64,000 bases of DNA from Chryseobacterium taiwanense (GCF_000813825.1 NZ_JWTA01000004.1:310001-374000), one strand, 5' to 3'; positions 52,796-63,013 are shown, numbered from the stretch's first letter. Numbers and translations: made by a program. Notes: generated by a model not told the origin, from the letters alone.

Positions 52796-55357
52796 ATGAA
52801 TCAGACGGAAATCATTAACATTTTCACAAAAAAAACCTTGGGACTTACTTTTGTACTTTCTGCGGCAGCATTTGCTTTTGGACAGGAAAAAGTAGGTATT
52901 TCAGGGACTGTTGTTAACAAAAACAATCAGCCTGTTCCCTATGCATCAGTTACTTTCAGCAACAAAACAAGCAAACTTCTTAGTGACGCTGCTCTTACTG
53001 ATGAAAAAGGTCAATATAAACTTGATATTACTCCCGGAAACTATGATATTACTGTAGAAGCCATTGATTACAAAAAAAGTGTTGTCAACAAGCAAATTGC
53101 AACAGCAGGAAGTATCGGAGCCTTATCTATCGAACCGGAAAAAAGTTCAACAAATATCAAAACTGGGGATATCCAAGCAGTTGTGATTACTGCTCAATCT
53201 ACAAAACCCTATAAAGTAGAGCTAGATAAAAGAACATATGACCCTTCTCAGGATATTGTAAGTAAAGGTGGAAATCTTCAGGATGTTCTATCCAATGTAC
53301 CTTCTGTTTCAGTAGACACTGATGGTACAGTTTCTATGAGAGGGAGCTCAAATGTAAAATTTTTAATCAATGGAAAACCGTCTGCATTACTCGGAATTGA
53401 TGACGGCGCTAATGCATTACAAAGTATTCCGGCTGATCAGATTGAAAAAATCGAAGTTATCACGAACCCTTCTTCAAAATTTGAAGCAAGCGGAACTGCC
53501 GGTATTTTAAATATTATTTTAAAGAAAAGTAAAAAAACAGGCTTCAATGGTAGTGTTATTGGGACATTAGGATATCTTCCTCAAACAAACCTGAATGCTA
53601 ACCTTAACTGGAGAAAAGGTAATTTCACATGGTTTCTAAATGGTGGAGGTGGATATCGGGAGTCAAAAAATACCAGTAGAAATAATGATTATTTTAACAA
53701 TGCTGCATTAGATGATGATTTGGTAAAAAGAGATACTAATTCTGAAACTAAAAGTAAAAATAACAACTATAATGCTTCCGCAGGTGTAGTATATGATATA
53801 ACCGAAAAAACATCGGTAAATGCATCCGGTACTGTAAGAACATTCGACAGCGAGAATTTCGGTAATATCGATTACGCTTACACCCCTTTTAAAAATCCTT
53901 TTTATACATCAAACAGAAGTACGTTTGGCACAAACAATAACCTTGCTTTTCAGGGAGATTTTGGATTAGATCATAAATTTGATGATAAGGGACAAAATTT
54001 ATCATTATCATTAAGCTTACAAAGAAGCCGCTCATACAATGATACTAATATTGATGATACGATCAATAGTTTGAAAGATATCATTAATCAAAATACCATC
54101 AATAAAACTGTTATTGGTAAAGTTGATTACGAGTTGCCTATTGGTGAAATGTCAAAATTAGAAGCAGGTTATAGAATTGATATCAATACCAATGATTACA
54201 GTAATGATGTGCGTGAAAGCACTGCAACAAAGCCTTTAGATTTCCTTAAGCCATATACTTATGATGCTACCTATAAGGAAACTTTCAATGCTTTTTATTT
54301 ACAATTCAAAAGTAAAATAGGAAAATTAGGTTATCAGATTGGTGTGAGAGATGAACTATCGAATGTAGATATTAATTATTTAAGCCTTAACCCTAATCCT
54401 GCTAAAAATTCAGTTATAACCACTAAAAATTATAACAATTTATTTCCAAGTGTTTACTTAAGTTATGATTTCTCAAAAGACAATCAGCTTCTATTAAACT
54501 ATACGAGAAGAATAGACCGCCCGAGATCATTCTTTATGATTCCTAACCCGAATTATAGTGACAATCAAAATATCTTCGACGGAAATATCGATCTAAACCC
54601 TTCTTATGTTGACTCTTTTGAATTTGGATATAGTATTTCTAAGAAGAAATTTACATTAAACCCTACTCTATACTTCAGACATCAGACCGATGACACAAAA
54701 ATGCTGGTATATAATATTTTAGCTACAGATGACAATGGAGATATTATTAATCCAAAACGTATAGAATCCCATACAAAACCAATCAACTTAGGTACAGATG
54801 ACCGCTACGGTTTAGATTTTAATTTCAACTGGGACGCAACAAATTGGTTGAAATTCTTAGGAAATGTTGACCTATTTGGATACAATACAAAAGGAAGTAC
54901 ACTATACGATACTTTTGATAAAGATGGAAATCCTATTCAGGCGGTTGCTAATTTTGAAGGTAAAGGTTTCTCAACAAGAGCCAGACTTTCTTCAACTATT
55001 AAAGTTGACAAAACATTTAGTTTCCAATTACAAGGTTTTTATAGAGGAGGTCAGAAAACAGCTTACCAAGATAGAAAAGATATGTATGCCATTAACTTTG
55101 GAGCATCAAAAACAATCTGGAAAGGAGATGGAACTTTAGCTTTTAACATTCAGGATATCTTCAATACAAGATCGATGAGATCTACAACATATACAGCAAA
55201 TAGTGTTAGAGATTCTTATATGCAATGGCAGCCAAGACAGTTCTCAGTTTCTTTAACTTACCGATTTAAGCAAGGAGAAAAAATAGAACAGACTAAAAAG
55301 AAAAAAGACATCAACTCCAATGCAACAGGAGATGATCAACAAGGAGGACCAATGTAA
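52796..55357 (+). CDS. TonB-dependent receptor-type outer-membrane protein
   Basis: An 853-residue protein with a signal region (cleavage near FAFGQ), an N-terminal carboxypeptidase-regulatory-like domain (KVGISGTVVNKNNQPVPYAS), a plug domain (SMRGSSNVKFLINGKPSALL) and a large beta-barrel ending VSLTYRFKQG. The barrel is not at the very C-terminus: a basic and polar tail (KKKKDINSNATGDDQQGG) follows. It is the non-SusC type often called outer-membrane beta-barrel family protein. No SusD-like or iron gene is adjacent, so ligand is unknown. Confidence 0.92.
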   Translation: MNQTEIINIFTKKTLGLTFVLSAAAFAFGQEKVGISGTVVNKNNQPVPYASVTFSNKTSKLLSDAALTDEKGQYKLDITPGNYDITVEAIDYKKSVVNKQIATAGSIGALSIEPEKSSTNIKTGDIQAVVITAQSTKPYKVELDKRTYDPSQDIVSKGGNLQDVLSNVPSVSVDTDGTVSMRGSSNVKFLINGKPSALLGIDDGANALQSIPADQIEKIEVITNPSSKFEASGTAGILNIILKKSKKTGFNGSVIGTLGYLPQTNLNANLNWRKGNFTWFLNGGGGYRESKNTSRNNDYFNNAALDDDLVKRDTNSETKSKNNNYNASAGVVYDITEKTSVNASGTVRTFDSENFGNIDYAYTPFKNPFYTSNRSTFGTNNNLAFQGDFGLDHKFDDKGQNLSLSLSLQRSRSYNDTNIDDTINSLKDIINQNTINKTVIGKVDYELPIGEMSKLEAGYRIDINTNDYSNDVRESTATKPLDFLKPYTYDATYKETFNAFYLQFKSKIGKLGYQIGVRDELSNVDINYLSLNPNPAKNSVITTKNYNNLFPSVYLSYDFSKDNQLLLNYTRRIDRPRSFFMIPNPNYSDNQNIFDGNIDLNPSYVDSFEFGYSISKKKFTLNPTLYFRHQTDDTKMLVYNILATDDNGDIINPKRIESHTKPINLGTDDRYGLDFNFNWDATNWLKFLGNVDLFGYNTKGSTLYDTFDKDGNPIQAVANFEGKGFSTRARLSSTIKVDKTFSFQLQGFYRGGQKTAYQDRKDMYAINFGASKTIWKGDGTLAFNIQDIFNTRSMRSTTYTANSVRDSYMQWQPRQFSVSLTYRFKQGEKIEQTKKKKDINSNATGDDQQGGPM

Positions 55358-55375
55358 TCCTTCTTTATATAGTAC

Positions 55376-55409
55376 AAAAAATCCCGAAACTAATTTCGGG
55401 ATTTTTTTA
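55376..55409. terminator. Bidirectional terminator
   Basis: ATCCCGAAA-ctaa-TTTCGGGAT, a perfect 9 bp stem extended by A/T pairs, with T7 on the plus strand and T5 on the minus strand. It serves the receptor gene and the convergent cytidylyltransferase gene. Confidence 0.88.
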
Positions 55410-55414
55410 TTTCT

Positions 55415-55852
55415 TTATTTTGACAATTTTGATTTCTCAGCTTCAAAAATTCTTTTCCTTAGATCGCTGGATGAAAATCTATGATCTCTCTTATTGTAAA
55501 AAATCTGGATTCCTTTTTCTTCACAGTATTTTTTTCCAGTAAAATCTTTATCCATATAATCGTCTCCGATAATTCTAACGTCTATAACGAATGATTTCAA
55601 AATATCTTCCAAATCTTCTTCTGTGTAATAAGGAATGATCTCATCTACTGCATTGACTGCTTTTAGCTGGATATACCTTTCTACAATGGTCTGGGTAGGT
55701 TTGTTTTTATTAGGCCTGTCATGCGAAGGATCAATCTGTAATCCTACAATCAGATAATCACATACCGTTTTCGCTTCTTCCAACATTTTTATGTGGCCGG
55801 CATGAAGCAAATCAAACGAGGAAAATGTAATGCCTATTCTTTCTGTTTTCAT
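55415..55852 (-). CDS. Adenylyl/cytidylyltransferase-family protein
   Basis: A 145-residue nucleotidyltransferase with the HxGH motif (His17 to His20 in DLLHAGHIKM) and a C-terminal SSSDLRKRI that replaces ISTT of CTP-type enzymes. It resembles glycerol-3-phosphate cytidylyltransferase (TagD-like) and D-glycero-manno-heptose adenylyltransferase in size. I start at the ATG at 55852; three more codons are possible. It lies next to galE and a DegT aminotransferase, so an envelope glycan role is likely. The substrate is not determined. Confidence 0.88.
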   Translation of the reverse strand: MKTERIGITFSSFDLLHAGHIKMLEEAKTVCDYLIVGLQIDPSHDRPNKNKPTQTIVERYIQLKAVNAVDEIIPYYTEEDLEDILKSFVIDVRIIGDDYMDKDFTGKKYCEEKGIQIFYNKRDHRFSSSDLRKRIFEAEKSKLSK

Positions 55853-55970
55853 AATGTGCATTTAAAATTTCGCTTATAAAGGTTCTTTAATACATAAACC
55901 AATATTTAGCTAAAGTATTATTTAATTTTATAACTTTTTCTACAAATTTTGAAAATTTTAAACTCAAAAA

Positions 55971-56990
55971 TTAATTTCTTGAATTTAAATATTTTTGCCA
56001 TTCCCAAGTGGTTTTCAAAGCATCCTCCAAAGAGGTTTCTGATTTCCAGTTAAGTTCATTTTCCGCTTTATCTGCATTAGCATAAGCAATCGTGATATCA
56101 CCTTCCCTTCTTGCACAAATCTGGTAAGGAACCTCAACATTATTTGCTTTTTCAAAAGCTTTGACCACTTCCAATACTGAAGAACCTTTTCCTGTTCCCA
56201 AATTGTAAACATCAATTACAGCCTCTTCTGACTGAATTTCCATCAATCTTTTCAAAGCAGCAACATGGGCTTTTGCCAAGTCCACGACATAAATATAGTC
56301 TCGAACTGCTGTTCCATCTATAGTTGGATAATCATCTCCCCACACACTTAATTTCTCTCTTATTCCCGCAGCAGTCTGCATTACATAAGGTACTAAATTA
56401 TTAGGAACACCAATTGGAAGCTCCCCCAATTTTGCCGTTGGATGTGCACCAATAGGATTAAAATATCGTAATAACGAAATTTTTCGTCCATATGCTTTCG
56501 CAAAATCGATCAAAATTTCCTCACCCATCTGTTTGGTTTTCCCATATACACTTTCGGGTAATTTTAGTGGTGTATTTTCATCGATTGGCATTACATCAGC
56601 TTGTCCGTACACTGTACAAGACGAACTGAATATAAAGTTTGAAATATCTCTTGTTTTAAACTCCTGAAGAATATTAATTAAAGAAAATAAATTATTTTCA
56701 TAATAATCAACCGGCTTTTCCTGGCTCTCTCCTACTGCTTTATAGGCAGCAAAATTGATACAACCATCAATTTGATGCGCTTCAAAAACCTGATTCAAAA
56801 GTTCTTTTCTTTTTAAATCGAAAGGATAGAAAACAGGCTTTTTACCCGTAATTTCTTCTATATTTTTTAAAATAAATTTTTCCGAATTTGATAAATCATC
56901 TACAATAACAACATCAAAATCGTTATTCAAAAGTTCTACAACGGTATGTGAACCAATATATCCAAGACCTCCCGTTACGAGTATTGCCAT
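55971..56990 (-). CDS. galE: UDP-glucose 4-epimerase
   Basis: A 339-residue SDR with GGLGYIGSHTVVEL (NAD-binding GxxGxxG), SSSCTVYGQ and YGKTKQMGE (catalytic Tyr and Lys), and LRYFNPIGAHPTAKLGE in the substrate loop. It interconverts UDP-glucose and UDP-galactose (or the N-acetyl forms). It is in a unit with a small membrane protein and a DegT aminotransferase. Confidence 0.96.
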   Translation of the reverse strand: MAILVTGGLGYIGSHTVVELLNNDFDVVIVDDLSNSEKFILKNIEEITGKKPVFYPFDLKRKELLNQVFEAHQIDGCINFAAYKAVGESQEKPVDYYENNLFSLINILQEFKTRDISNFIFSSSCTVYGQADVMPIDENTPLKLPESVYGKTKQMGEEILIDFAKAYGRKISLLRYFNPIGAHPTAKLGELPIGVPNNLVPYVMQTAAGIREKLSVWGDDYPTIDGTAVRDYIYVVDLAKAHVAALKRLMEIQSEEAVIDVYNLGTGKGSSVLEVVKAFEKANNVEVPYQICARREGDITIAYANADKAENELNWKSETSLEDALKTTWEWQKYLNSRN

Positions 56991-57009
56991 TTTTTAGTAA
57001 TTGTTTTTT

Positions 57010-57420
57010 TTAATCATTGCCTGTTCCTATATCTTCTATTTCATTAATTCCTTTATGTTCCTTTATTTTAAATACATTGACAATGATTAAAATTAATATG
57101 AATGAAACTAGAAACTTAAAACGATAATTTTCTAAAATATTATATCCTTTTAAAAACCCTATTAATAAAGGATAGCCCATTATAAAAATCGCTAGAAATA
57201 AACTAAGATTTAGAAATACAACTGCTTTATCATATTTTTCAATCAAATTAATAAATGCAAATGAATTGATAACTAGCGAAATACCTATAATTAATGTTTT
57301 AAATATGCTGAAATTATTAAATAATCCAAGAAGTGAAAATGCAGATAATATAAAAAGTAATAAACTAACAATTACAGCTAAGTAATAAACTGGTTTATAT
57401 TTAAATATCTTTCTTTTCAT
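57010..57420 (-). CDS. Small four-helix membrane protein
   Basis: A 136-residue protein with a basic N-terminus (MKRKIFKYK), four predicted membrane helices and an acidic C-terminal tail. No family is recognised. It sits 19 bases before galE and seven after the aminotransferase gene, so it is in the sugar-nucleotide transcription unit. A role in glycan export or modification is possible but not shown. Confidence 0.7.
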   Translation of the reverse strand: MKRKIFKYKPVYYLAVIVSLLLFILSAFSLLGLFNNFSIFKTLIIGISLVINSFAFINLIEKYDKAVVFLNLSLFLAIFIMGYPLLIGFLKGYNILENYRFKFLVSFILILIIVNVFKIKEHKGINEIEDIGTGND

Positions 57421-57427
57421 TAATTAA

Positions 57428-58552
57428 TTACCCCATAAATTCCAACACAGCATCAGTAATATACTTCAACTGTTCGTCATCTAGTTCTGTGTGCATTGGC
57501 AGAGAAATTACTTCACCCAAAAGCTTATCTGTGTTTACAAAATCAGCGTCATTACTTTCCTGATAATATGCTTTTTGTTTTCTCAATGCTACCGGATAAT
57601 AGATCATTGCAGGAATTTCTTTTTCCGTTAAGAATTTTTGTAATTCATTACGCTTACCGTTCAAAATTCTTAATGTATACTGGTGGAAAACATGAGTAGA
57701 ATCTTCAGCTCTCTTAGGAGTTAAAATATTTGAATGATTGGCAAAAGCTTCATCATAAAAATCAGCAGCTTTTCTTCTCGCCTCGTTGTAAGAATCCAAA
57801 TGAGGAAGTTTCTTTCTCAATACCGCAGCCTGAATACTGTCTAAACGAGAATTCACTCCCACCTCATCATGATAATATCTTTCGTACATTCCATGGTTAA
57901 CAATCCCTCTCAAACGGTGTGCTAAATCATCATTGTTAGTAAAAATAGCTCCTCCATCTCCATAGCAACCTAAGTTTTTAGATGGAAAGAATGAAGTAGT
58001 ACCCACCGTTGACATTGTTCCCGATTTTTTTACGGTTCCATCAGCAAAAGTATAATCAGCACCGATTGCCTGTGCATTGTCTTCAATAACGTATAGGTTA
58101 TTTTCTTCAGCGATTTTCTGAATTTCTTCCATATTCGCACATTGTCCGAAGATATGAACCGGAATAATAGCTTTTGTTCTTGGAGTAATCGCTTTTTTTA
58201 TAGCTTCTGTTGAAATTGTAAATGTATCGTAATCAACATCTACCAAAACAGATTTAAGTTTAAGCAAATGAATCACCTCTACAGTTGCTGCAAAAGTAAA
58301 ATCAGCCGTGATCACCTCATCACCTTCCTGTAAATCTAATGCCATTAAAGCAATCTGCAATGCATCTGTTCCGTTTGCACAAGGAATCACATGCTTTACA
58401 TCTAAATAAGACTCCAATTCATTCTGGAAAGACTTTACTTCAGGACCATTGATAAAAGCCGCAGAATCCATTACATTTAAAACTGCATTATCTACTTCGT
58501 TCTTTATTTTGTAATACTGACTTTGCAAGTCAACCATCTGAATTTTTTTCAT
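57428..58552 (-). CDS. DegT/DnrJ/EryC1-family sugar aminotransferase
   Basis: A 374-residue PLP enzyme of the sugar-aminotransferase branch. FFPSKNLGCYGDGGA carries the Lys192 Schiff base, and IEDNAQAIGA the PLP-ring Asp. Such enzymes amino-transfer a keto nucleotide sugar, for example to make amino-deoxy sugars of LPS or a surface glycan. It heads the unit with galE and a cytidylyltransferase. Confidence 0.93.
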   Translation of the reverse strand: MKKIQMVDLQSQYYKIKNEVDNAVLNVMDSAAFINGPEVKSFQNELESYLDVKHVIPCANGTDALQIALMALDLQEGDEVITADFTFAATVEVIHLLKLKSVLVDVDYDTFTISTEAIKKAITPRTKAIIPVHIFGQCANMEEIQKIAEENNLYVIEDNAQAIGADYTFADGTVKKSGTMSTVGTTSFFPSKNLGCYGDGGAIFTNNDDLAHRLRGIVNHGMYERYYHDEVGVNSRLDSIQAAVLRKKLPHLDSYNEARRKAADFYDEAFANHSNILTPKRAEDSTHVFHQYTLRILNGKRNELQKFLTEKEIPAMIYYPVALRKQKAYYQESNDADFVNTDKLLGEVISLPMHTELDDEQLKYITDAVLEFMG

Positions 58553-58721
58553 ATATAAATTTTATTGTTTAATCCTACGCAATCGCTCAAATTCTCAATA
58601 TCGGCTTACATAAAATAATCATGAGACGATTTCGTAATAAATTATTTCTGTAAAAATAAGGAATTTAATATCCTTTTAAAAATTTTATTGATTTTGTTTT
58701 ATCTTTATACAAAATAAATGC

Positions 58722-60326
58722 ATGAATAGATTTCTATCTTTTTGTTTTTTAGCAATTTGCTCTTCATTTTCTGCTCAGACAGAACTTGTTTTTGTTTATT
58801 TTAATGATAAACCGAATAAAGCTGTGTTTTATGCAAATCCATTATCAGAATTAACTCAGAAGTCTTTAAACAGAAGAGCGACACTTGGTATTGCCTTAAA
58901 CGATCAGGACGCTCCAATAGAGCAGTCTTTCATACAAAGTATTCAGAATTTAGGCATTCCTGTTACCGATTATTCCAAATGGCTTAATGGAGTTGCTGTA
59001 ACTGTTAATCAAGCTCAGGTCAATCTTATCAAAACACTTCCGTTTGTTTCGTCTGTACAAAGTTTTGCCAAAAACTCTTCATTAACTGTAAAAGTTCAGT
59101 ATCAAAATAAATGGAACGATTTTGAGAAAACGAATAATGTGTCCACCATCTTTAATTATGGTTCTGGCTTAGAACAGATTGATCAAATTAATTTAAAACC
59201 ATTGCATCTTGCAGGATACACCGGAACAGGAGTTACTATTGCAGTAATCGACACCGGATTTCCTTTCGTAAACACAGGTGCTGCTTTTTCAAGATTATGG
59301 ACCAACAATCAAATAAAAGGTGGTTATGATTTCGCCACAAAAAGCACGGATATTTACAATACTTCACTAAACAATCATGGTTCTGTGGTATTGGGAGCAA
59401 TCGGAGGCTACCTTCAAAATAGTTTTGTAGGATCGGCTCCCGATGCAGATTTTTATCTTTACAGAAGTGAAAATACCACTGTAGAAATTCCGGAAGAAGA
59501 AATGTACTGGATTGAAGCTGCAGAAGAAGCAGACAGAAAAGGCGTAGACCTTATTACCTCTTCTTTAGGATATTCTGTTTTTGACGATTCTAAATACAAC
59601 TATTCTTACTCCAATATGAACGGAACTACTTCATTCATTGCAAGAGGAGCTGAAATTGCCGTTAATAAAGGGATATTTGTACTGATAGCAGCCGGAAATT
59701 CAGGAGAACAGCCTTGGCATTACATTACAACACCGGCAGATAACGCCAAAGTGTTCTCAATAGGCTCGGTAGATTCTGCTAATCTGTCTTCAGCATTTTC
59801 ATCGTATGGACCCAATTCAGCAGGAGCAATCAAACCTGATGCAGCTGCAAGAGGAACAAATTCGACAACAGTAGACAACGGATCTCTCATCACTGTTTCC
59901 GGAACCTCTATTGCAACACCCATTGCTGCAGGTGGAGTTGCCTGTCTTATTCAGGCTTTTTCTACGATGAACAGAGATCTTATGAGAAATAAATTACGCC
60001 AAACCGCCTCTCTTGCTCCAAGCTATACCGATCAAATGGGATATGGAATCCTTAACTTCGGAGGCTTTTATAATTCTGTTTTAAATACTTCTGAACTCGT
60101 TAAGAAAAATTCTGTTGCTATTTTTCCAAATCCTGTAAAAAATATTTTAAATATTGCTTCTGAAAGTGATGTTCTTTATTTGGAAGTTTATGATAATTTA
60201 GGACAATTAATTACTAAAGTCAACAATCAAAAATCTGTGAAAGTTGAGAGTTTTCCCAAAGGAGTTTATTATCTGAAAATTCAGACGAAGGATAAGATTT
60301 ACTATGAAAAATTTATAAAAGAATAA
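58722..60326 (+). CDS. Secreted S8 (subtilisin) protease with T9SS signal
   Basis: A 534-residue protein with a signal peptide (MNRFLSFCFLAICSSFSAQ), an inhibitor-type prodomain, and a subtilisin domain with Asp177 (VIDTG), His219 (NNHGSV) and Ser396 (SGTSIATP). The C-terminus is a type A sorting domain (VAIFPNPVKNILNI ... PKGVYYLKI). It should be exported by T9SS and attached or released, digesting external protein. Confidence 0.94.
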   Translation: MNRFLSFCFLAICSSFSAQTELVFVYFNDKPNKAVFYANPLSELTQKSLNRRATLGIALNDQDAPIEQSFIQSIQNLGIPVTDYSKWLNGVAVTVNQAQVNLIKTLPFVSSVQSFAKNSSLTVKVQYQNKWNDFEKTNNVSTIFNYGSGLEQIDQINLKPLHLAGYTGTGVTIAVIDTGFPFVNTGAAFSRLWTNNQIKGGYDFATKSTDIYNTSLNNHGSVVLGAIGGYLQNSFVGSAPDADFYLYRSENTTVEIPEEEMYWIEAAEEADRKGVDLITSSLGYSVFDDSKYNYSYSNMNGTTSFIARGAEIAVNKGIFVLIAAGNSGEQPWHYITTPADNAKVFSIGSVDSANLSSAFSSYGPNSAGAIKPDAAARGTNSTTVDNGSLITVSGTSIATPIAAGGVACLIQAFSTMNRDLMRNKLRQTASLAPSYTDQMGYGILNFGGFYNSVLNTSELVKKNSVAIFPNPVKNILNIASESDVLYLEVYDNLGQLITKVNNQKSVKVESFPKGVYYLKIQTKDKIYYEKFIKE

Positions 60327-60330
60327 ATTG

Positions 60331-60357
60331 AAAAACCTCTCAGATTGAGAGGTTTTT
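60331..60357 (+). terminator. Terminator after the S8 protease
   Basis: AAAAACCTCTCA-gat-TGAGAGGTTTTT, a perfect 12 bp stem ending in T5. Confidence 0.85.
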
Positions 60358-60403
60358 GTTTTATATAAATCATTATAATTTATAATTCAATAGTTTTGTT
60401 TTG

Positions 60404-60435
60404 GAGATTCTTCACTTCGTTCAGAATGACAATTA
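60404..60435. repeat. Dispersed palindromic repeat
   Basis: GAGATTCTTCACTTCGTTC-AGAATGACAATTA is homologous to the element at 5135-5181 (same GAGATTCTTC and AGAATGACAATTA blocks). It lies directly after the ppc stop codon. Confidence 0.65.
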
Positions 60436-60443
60436 GGATATTT

Positions 60444-62978
60444 TTACGCTGAATTTCTACTCGCATTAATATTCCCAAACAACGAACGTGTTACCAACTT
60501 TCCGTATGCTTCTACATCGCCTTCTCCTTTCTGAATTTTCATTAATGCATACTGCTGAATGCTTAATAACGGAAGAACTATTCTTTCACGGATCTTCACC
60601 GATTTTCTGGATAACGGGTCTTCTTCCTGAAGCATTTTAAGTCCTGTCAGTTCCAGCATAATATTTTTGGAAAGTGTATATTCATCAAACAACACATTCC
60701 AGAATGCCCCGAATTTAGGGTTGTTTTTAATATAGTAAGTCAATGGGAAATAAGTCTTATTCATACTCATCATTGAGTTTAGCACTAACGTTTTAAAGAA
60801 GTCTGAACCTTTGTACAATTCTATCACTTCACCAAATCTTCCCTCCTCTTTCAACTGCTGCATCGCAAAACCGAAACCGAAAAATCCGGGAACGTTTTGT
60901 TTCAATTGTGCCCATGAACCTACAAACGGAATCGCTCTTAAATCTTCAAATTTAAGCTCACTTCCCCCTCCTCTTTTTGACGGACGGCTTCCTATATTGG
61001 CTTTTCCATAATATTCAAGCGTACTCATTTCCTGAAGATATGGAACAAACATTGGATGGGCTTTCAGATCTGAATATTTCTGATAACTGATTTCTGCCAA
61101 TTCAATGATTAACGCTCTTTCTTTTTCTGTTAAGTCCTTTTTAGCATTTTTAAAGACATCATTCTCTACTCCAGCTGTCAGAAGTTGTTCAAAATTGTAT
61201 TTTGCCTGTTCTTTATTTCCGAAAATACTGGTAATCGTTTGTCCCTGAATCGTTAATTCAATTTTATTATTCGCGATTGTTTTTCCTTGCGAAGCGTAAA
61301 AATCGTGCGTTTTACCTCCTCCTCTTGCTGGTGGCCCCCCTCTACCATCGAAGAATACGACTTTAATTCCGTTTTCTTCGGAAAGTTTCGTTAATACTTC
61401 TTTTGCCTTATAGATTTCCCAGTTTGCTTTCAGATATCCTCCGTCTTTTGTTCCGTCTGAGAAACCAAGCATAATGGTCTGCTGATTTCCTCTTTTTTCC
61501 AAATGTTTTTTGTACACAGGATTCTGATATAATTCTTGCATTACATTTTCAGCATTGGCAAGACCTTCCATTGTTTCGAAAAGGGGAACAATATCCATAT
61601 TGATGTCTTCATCCTGATACCCACAGATTTTGAAAAATGCATACACATTCATCACATCTTTTACGGCATCGGAGTTGGAGATAATATATCGATTCATTCC
61701 TCTCAATCCATTCAATTGTTGAATTTCTGAAACCTGAGAAACCGTCAACAAAGTATCTTTAATAATATCTTCAAAATCATCAGGATTTACTTTTTCTGAG
61801 ATCTGAATTAATCGATTAAATTTATCTTCATGACTTGCTCCAAGAGTTCCGTAAACTTTAGTAAATACTTCATCTATCACCTTCTGATGAATTCTGCTGT
61901 CCTGACGAACATCCAATGTCGCAAAGTGAGTTCCGAAAATTCTTACACGATCTTTGAAGTTTACCAAAAGATCCAAGAACAAAGAATTGTGCTGTTCAAC
62001 TAAAATCTTCTCAGCTTCTTCCAATCTTTTAATAATGTCATCCGCTGTGATTTTTTCATTTCTGAAGATTGCAGAATATAACTCGTTACTAAGTTTTGTC
62101 AAAACATCTGAAACCCCTCTAAAACTTAATCTTCTTCGAACCGTTTTCAGATTATTGTAGTAAGCTTTCAAAATGGCAGAATGAAGTTCTTCCGCTACTC
62201 TTTTTGTTACTTCTGCGGTTACGAAAGGATTTCCGTCACGGTCACCTCCCGGCCAAAAACCTAATTGGATCAAATCTTCGTGCAAATGAAAATACTCACT
62301 TCCGAAAGTCGATTTTATTTTTGTGAAAAGCTCTCCAATTGTATCGTAATAAACATATCTCAAGTAATAAATAATACTCAAAGCTTCATCAATCGGAGTT
62401 GGTTTTTCTTTGTTCACAAACGGAGTTTTCCCCAATTGCTGTAACAACATATCGATATTCGTGATAGAATCTGTCGTAATAGCATTTCTAAGGTCATGAA
62501 GGATTCTCTGTACCGAATTCGGATAGAACTGTGTTGGGTGAGCCGTAAAAACAACTTTCACCGCAAAATCTTTCAGTTTTTCACGAATTTTCTCCAGTTT
62601 ATGATCCTGCAATGAACGTTCGTACATATTGGTTACCGTTCCGTTATCACTTTCAGAGTGAAGGTTCGGAAATGCAGCATCTTCAATACTATCAAACAGA
62701 ACAACCTGTCTCTCAATATATTGTATAATTTTAAAAAGCAATTCGGTCTTTTGCTCTTCAGTCTGTAAATCGGTATGATTTTTAAAGAATTCTTCAACGA
62801 TGTCTTCGGGTGTTTTTCCGGCTTCGTAGCCGATCTTACTTTCTTCACAAAGGAAAGGAAGCAACATCCCGATATTCGTCATTTTATCATAAGGCAGGCT
62901 CATAAATAATGAATTGTAGATCTGGAACTTATTTTCCACAATCTGCCTGAATTTTTCTGCGCGTTGGTCGTGTATCAT
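60444..62978 (-). CDS. ppc: Phosphoenolpyruvate carboxylase
   Basis: An 844-residue enzyme that carboxylates PEP to oxaloacetate. Conserved are VVFTAHPTQF (catalytic His), GFWPGGDRDGNPFV, and FSDGTKDGGYLKANW. The Gly-rich loop is GRGGPPARGGGKTH rather than the usual GRGGxxGRGG, and the C-terminus reads NASRNSA where most end MRNTG. I start at the ATG at 62978 because a promoter box lies between it and the upstream ATG at 63002. It replenishes the citrate cycle. Confidence 0.94.
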   Translation of the reverse strand: MIHDQRAEKFRQIVENKFQIYNSLFMSLPYDKMTNIGMLLPFLCEESKIGYEAGKTPEDIVEEFFKNHTDLQTEEQKTELLFKIIQYIERQVVLFDSIEDAAFPNLHSESDNGTVTNMYERSLQDHKLEKIREKLKDFAVKVVFTAHPTQFYPNSVQRILHDLRNAITTDSITNIDMLLQQLGKTPFVNKEKPTPIDEALSIIYYLRYVYYDTIGELFTKIKSTFGSEYFHLHEDLIQLGFWPGGDRDGNPFVTAEVTKRVAEELHSAILKAYYNNLKTVRRRLSFRGVSDVLTKLSNELYSAIFRNEKITADDIIKRLEEAEKILVEQHNSLFLDLLVNFKDRVRIFGTHFATLDVRQDSRIHQKVIDEVFTKVYGTLGASHEDKFNRLIQISEKVNPDDFEDIIKDTLLTVSQVSEIQQLNGLRGMNRYIISNSDAVKDVMNVYAFFKICGYQDEDINMDIVPLFETMEGLANAENVMQELYQNPVYKKHLEKRGNQQTIMLGFSDGTKDGGYLKANWEIYKAKEVLTKLSEENGIKVVFFDGRGGPPARGGGKTHDFYASQGKTIANNKIELTIQGQTITSIFGNKEQAKYNFEQLLTAGVENDVFKNAKKDLTEKERALIIELAEISYQKYSDLKAHPMFVPYLQEMSTLEYYGKANIGSRPSKRGGGSELKFEDLRAIPFVGSWAQLKQNVPGFFGFGFAMQQLKEEGRFGEVIELYKGSDFFKTLVLNSMMSMNKTYFPLTYYIKNNPKFGAFWNVLFDEYTLSKNIMLELTGLKMLQEEDPLSRKSVKIRERIVLPLLSIQQYALMKIQKGEGDVEAYGKLVTRSLFGNINASRNSA

Positions 62979-62982
62979 ATAA

Positions 62983-63013
62983 CAAATGTAGGAGATTTTC
63001 ATTTGATTTCAAA
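62983..63013 (-). promoter_or_regulatory. Promoter of ppc
   Basis: TTTG (complement of 63010-63013), 19 bases, then TACATTTG (complement of 62983-62990). This fits the consensus and puts transcription start at about the ATG (62978), so the mRNA is nearly leaderless and the longer frame from 63002 is not used. Confidence 0.62.
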
